From Candidatus Sumerlaeia bacterium (GTDB lineage: Bacteria > Sumerlaeota > Sumerlaeia > JADFCW01): a stretch of DNA of 35,711 nucleotides. The stretch spans positions 1 through 35,711 of the forward strand of contig JAOAGV010000041.1 of the NCBI GenBank assembly GCA_026415575.1, in the 5' to 3' direction. The position numbers were made by a program, and so were the translations under genes. How positions within the stretch are numbered: the stretch's first letter is position 1; each line of letters begins with the position of its first letter. This document shows positions 33,048 through 35,711 of this stretch, in pieces. Under the pieces are notes generated by a model, which saw only the letters and a list, made by a program, of their open reading frames with translations, searched no databases and was not told where the DNA came from.

Positions 33048-34154
33048 TTACGTTTTCCACCGAATTCCCAATCCGAGGGTTTTCTTGGCATATTCGAGGC
33101 TGCGCTCGACCTCGGCCAGCTGTTTGTCCGCCTGAGAGGTCTTGGATGCCGGCGCAGGCGGTGCCGCGAGGGCGGCCGCGATGTTCTCGGACATCGCCCC
33201 GCCCCGCCGCGCCAGTCTCACGAACCGCGCCAAATCCGATGCGGGTATGTTCGGCGCAATCTTCCAGAAATCATCTTCCAGATACGGAACAACTTTTGTC
33301 GTGCCTGTGATGATCTCCAGTTGAAATGGAACGCCGGGGCAGAGTTCTGCAAACCGCGCGACAAACGCCTTCCAGTCTATCACCCCGTCGCCCAGAGCCA
33401 CCCACTGCGCCGCGGCGCCGCGCGGATGCTCGCAGACAATCGCATCGCGAATGTGCGTCGCGATGACATAGGGGCCAAGTATCTCAAGCGCCGCGAGCGG
33501 GTCTTCGGCGCCCATGACCGGATTGCCCGTATCAAGGTTGCTGCCGGCGACGTCCTTCCCCGCTTCTTCGATGACGGCCTTAACGTCGCGTGCCAGCAAG
33601 TCGCCGTGATTTTCGAGGGCGATTCTGACGCCCGCGTCGAGCAATTCCGCGCGAACCGACCGGATCGCCTTGGCCGTCGCCTCGATCTGAGCGGCGACCG
33701 ACTCGGCACTGGTGCGGTCGTCTGCATTGCCGGCGTAGCACTTGATGACTTTGGCGCCGAGAATTTTGGCCGCGCGCACGGCAGTCAGGATATACGTCCG
33801 CGGGTCGCCCTGTTTGGGATTCCAGCGTTTGGAAACGGGACAGATGCAGCCGTAACCGATTTCGAGCGCCACACCGAGCCGTGCGGCGTAGTCCTTGACC
33901 TTCTCCAGATAGGCCGGCTCGGTGCTTTGGAAGTTGGCCCACGTTGCCTGAATCATGTCGAGTTTGTGCCGCGCCGCGTAATCCAGCATCTGAAACACAT
34001 TCCAGCGCGTGTCGCGAATGGAGTAGGTGTCCAGACCCAGCGGGATGGCGGGCGGAGCGGCGGGTTGGGCTGCGGCGGCGGCCGAGGGAGCTGCAAGCGC
34101 TCCCCCGGCAGCGACTTGCATAAACGTACGGCGTGTTACCGAGTGCAATGGCAT
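33048..34154 (-). CDS. Tat-exported sugar phosphate isomerase/epimerase-like TIM-barrel protein
   Basis: The protein has 368 residues. The signal TRRTFMQVAAGGALAAPSA (R8-R9) is of the Tat type. The body is the xylose-isomerase-like/AP-endonuclease-2 TIM barrel: IPLGLDTYSIRD, LDMIQATWANFQ, IKCYAGNAD, VRIALENHGDLLAR with the metal-binding Glu, SNLDTGNPVMGAEDP, IATHIRDA and FQLEIITGTT. Family members isomerise or epimerise sugars, inosose or related keto sugars. GGAGG seven bases before ATG 34154 fixes the start. The 3' end of the upstream epimerase-like gene overlaps it by 19 bases, so the two are translated from one message. An exported location is unusual but typical of PVC-group sugar clusters (inference). 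Confidence 0.85.
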   Translation of the reverse strand: MPLHSVTRRTFMQVAAGGALAAPSAAAAAQPAAPPAIPLGLDTYSIRDTRWNVFQMLDYAARHKLDMIQATWANFQSTEPAYLEKVKDYAARLGVALEIGYGCICPVSKRWNPKQGDPRTYILTAVRAAKILGAKVIKCYAGNADDRTSAESVAAQIEATAKAIRSVRAELLDAGVRIALENHGDLLARDVKAVIEEAGKDVAGSNLDTGNPVMGAEDPLAALEILGPYVIATHIRDAIVCEHPRGAAAQWVALGDGVIDWKAFVARFAELCPGVPFQLEIITGTTKVVPYLEDDFWKIAPNIPASDLARFVRLARRGGAMSENIAAALAAPPAPASKTSQADKQLAEVERSLEYAKKTLGLGIRWKT

Positions 34155-35053
34155 GGTTGTTCCTCCGGATTGGGTTGTGACTCGTTCCACAATCGTTCAA
34201 TTTCGCCGGCGACCTGTCGGCGGATGCCTTCGGCAAACGGGACAGGAGAAAAACCGAGGTCGCGCCGGGCGTCGGAAATATCGAATGTCTTGTCTTCGGC
34301 GAGGCGTTGGATTTGCTCGACCGTCACGCGCGGGCGGCGCGACAGCCTCTCGTGACATCGGGCGGCCCAGAGCATCGGGGCAAGGGGCACGGGAATAAAA
34401 ATCGGCCGCCGGCCCAGCGCCGCACACACCGACTCGATCATCTGCCTGTAGGTTAGCGCTTCCGGTCCCGCCAGCGTGTAGATTTTCCGAACCGAGACCG
34501 GGCGCTGCAAGGCCTCGAGTAGCGCCGCCACAACATCGAGCGTGAAAACCGGCTGCACCAGATTGCACCCGCCGCCAACGAGCGGAAAAAGACGGTGACG
34601 GCGAAAATAGGCGATCAGTTTTGAAATGTTGTTGTCGCGCGAACTGCCGTAAATCATCGAGGGCCGCAGGATGGTCCACTCCAGCCGGCTCTGCTCGATG
34701 GCCGCTTCGCCGTTGCGTACTTGACGGGCGCTCTCGCAGTCAAATTGCGTGAAGCGCCGCGTCGAGGAGAAAAAAATTACGCGTGGCACGCCCCTTGCCT
34801 CGCACGCGCCAATCACCGCCGGTGCAAACCGGATGTGGGCAATGTGCGCAACGGCCTCAACGCCTTCAAGCGCTCCCCGCAAACTCTCCGCCTGTTCGAG
34901 ATTGCCGGGAACAAATTCTACCGCCCGCGCCGGCAGGAACTTCCGTCCTTCCTCGCGCCGCACGAGACAGCGAACCGCATGGCCCGCCCCCACCAACGCG
35001 CGCACCGCGAGACTGCCCGTCTGGCTGCTGGCTCCGGTGACGAGAATGCGCAT
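34136..35053 (-). CDS. NAD(P)-binding NmrA/epimerase-like protein (atypical SDR)
   Basis: The protein has 305 residues. MRILVTGASSQTGSLAVRAL is the dinucleotide-binding start. VRCLVRREEGRKFL supplies an NADP-type arginine patch, followed by VEFVPGNLEQAESLRGAL, RVIFFSSTRRF and the TILRPSMIYG block typical of NAD-dependent epimerases and NmrA-like proteins. The usual YxxxK catalytic pair is not evident (the region reads RQVRNGEAAIEQS), so the reaction is uncertain or it may be a sensor or reductase. ATG 35053 has GGAG six bases upstream. Its last codons overlap the next gene's start by 19 bases. Confidence 0.82.
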   Translation of the reverse strand: MRILVTGASSQTGSLAVRALVGAGHAVRCLVRREEGRKFLPARAVEFVPGNLEQAESLRGALEGVEAVAHIAHIRFAPAVIGACEARGVPRVIFFSSTRRFTQFDCESARQVRNGEAAIEQSRLEWTILRPSMIYGSSRDNNISKLIAYFRRHRLFPLVGGGCNLVQPVFTLDVVAALLEALQRPVSVRKIYTLAGPEALTYRQMIESVCAALGRRPIFIPVPLAPMLWAARCHERLSRRPRVTVEQIQRLAEDKTFDISDARRDLGFSPVPFAEGIRRQVAGEIERLWNESQPNPEEQPCHCTR

Positions 35054-35119
35054 AGGCTGCTCCGAGGCGATGGATGGTGTGGACAAAATGCGCGAAGTGG
35101 ACGCGGCCCTGCGCTGTTT

Positions 35120-35711
35120 TTATGCGGCGCCGGGCAGTTGGCTGCGCCTTGCCGAATCCAGTCGCTCCATTACCAAGACCTCGTGCGCAAAGTCAAGAAC
35201 CGGCGCCGCCTCGAGCGGCCGATAGTCCTGTTCAAACCGCGTGCGCACGTCCGCCGGCTGCCGGTCGTATATCCATTTTTCCATGACCAAAAAATCCGCT
35301 CTTCGGCTGAGAACCAATTCCAGCGGGTTCATCCGGCGCTCGGCTTCGGAAAGTTGCGTGGTCAAACCCGTCAGGTCGAGCATGCGGCAGTTGGAATAAT
35401 AGGCGATTAATCCCACCTCGAGCGAGGCCACGACATTGTCCGGTTGCGCATAGCCGGCCAGAAACCGCCCGATGGCCTTGTAGTGTTTGACGTCCCGGTG
35501 TGGCGAATCCTCCGGCTGTATTGCCGCCCAAACCAGCCCGCGCCAGGGGACAGCTGCCTGAACCAGAATCAGCAGCACCAGCGCAGACGGCAGCGCCCGA
35601 TGGGCAAACGCGTTGCGTTTCCCCCGTGCGCGCAACCAACGTTCGATTTCTGCTGCGCCGGCGACAGTCCAGACCACCGCCGGTGCATACAGCGGAAACT
35701 GATACCAAAGG
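35120..35711 (-). CDS. C-terminal part of a GT-C membrane glycosyltransferase-like protein (cut by window edge)
   Basis: The 196 visible codons begin inside the gene: WYQFPLYAPAVVWTVAGAAE, one more membrane helix (ALVLLILVQAAVPW), then a soluble C-terminal domain with VVASLEVGLIAYYSNCRMLD and LTGLTTQLSEAE. This pattern (a Y-S-x-R/C-R-x-hydrophobic-D-L-x-G-L strand) recurs in the periplasmic tails of GT39-like enzymes. The N-terminal catalytic loop lies outside the window. It would be the third such protein in the window. It is on the same strand as the epimerase-like gene, 66 bases upstream of its start. Confidence 0.65.
   Translation of the reverse strand, partial: LWYQFPLYAPAVVWTVAGAAEIERWLRARGKRNAFAHRALPSALVLLILVQAAVPWRGLVWAAIQPEDSPHRDVKHYKAIGRFLAGYAQPDNVVASLEVGLIAYYSNCRMLDLTGLTTQLSEAERRMNPLELVLSRRADFLVMEKWIYDRQPADVRTRFEQDYRPLEAAPVLDFAHEVLVMERLDSARRSQLPGAA

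Noticed and set aside
32937..34355. Long open frame continuing from the antitoxin fragment
   Set aside because: It is antisense to the Tat-tagged TIM-barrel gene and the end of the epimerase-like gene; only the first 31 codons after 32844 have homology.

Overview
The window is GC-rich, compact bacterial DNA with short intergenic gaps and genes on both strands. Several traits point to a free-living, sugar-degrading member of, or near, the PVC superphylum. They are four enzymes with Tat signals of the RRxF type, an exported ADP-ribosylglycohydrolase, a 1,235-residue exported protein built of ELWKTDGTAAGT-type repeats, a pseudopilin with an FTLIELLIVVAIIAIL start, and several families of intergenic palindromic repeats. 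Sumerlaeota, Hydrogenedentota, Planctomycetota and Lentisphaerota/Verrucomicrobiota all fit. This is a low-confidence inference from gene style; no rRNA or tRNA gene is visible.

Layout. 1-4.3 kb: the start of an exported ADP-ribosylglycohydrolase, a 760-bp repeat island, an orphan GAF/histidine kinase, and just upstream of the kinase an internally deleted ISKra4-like insertion sequence with 20-bp terminal inverted repeats. 4.3-9.9 kb: the giant repeat protein and a Tat-exported Gfo/Idh/MocA oxidoreductase. 9.9-14.7 kb, minus strand: two GT-C membrane glycosyltransferase-like proteins in tandem and a Tat-tagged DUF362 protein. 15-17.6 kb: a DnaJ-TPR/DnaK pair in which the DnaK frame is broken by one missing base. 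17.7-18.9 kb: a pseudopilin and a broken glycosidase-like gene. 19-21 kb, minus strand: an Atg22/UMF1-type MFS transporter and a CPBP membrane protease. 21.5-26.5 kb, plus strand: a Tat-tagged sugar-isomerase-like protein, a sodium/solute symporter and a secreted GH5-like glycosidase. 27-28.4 kb: two small lipoproteins convergent with coaX. 28.5-32.6 kb, minus strand: a VanY-type carboxypeptidase, a head-repeat/S74-chaperone surface protein and a second fucose/arabinose-isomerase-fold enzyme. 32.8-35.7 kb: an antitoxin fragment, a Tat-tagged sugar-phosphate-isomerase-fold protein, an NAD(P)-binding epimerase-like protein and the end of a third GT-C membrane protein.

Taken together, much of the window looks like a loose carbohydrate-handling region: secreted glycosidase, symporter, two isomerase-fold proteins, an isomerase/epimerase and an oxidoreductase. 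Several of these enzymes carry export signals, so part of the sugar conversion may occur outside the cytoplasm (inference). The clearest undescribed structure is a dispersed element of about 262 bp. It is present in two inverted copies 18 kb apart (8148-8409 and 26508-26769), with a third, rearranged site at 13156-13406 built from the same 27-bp palindromic unit.
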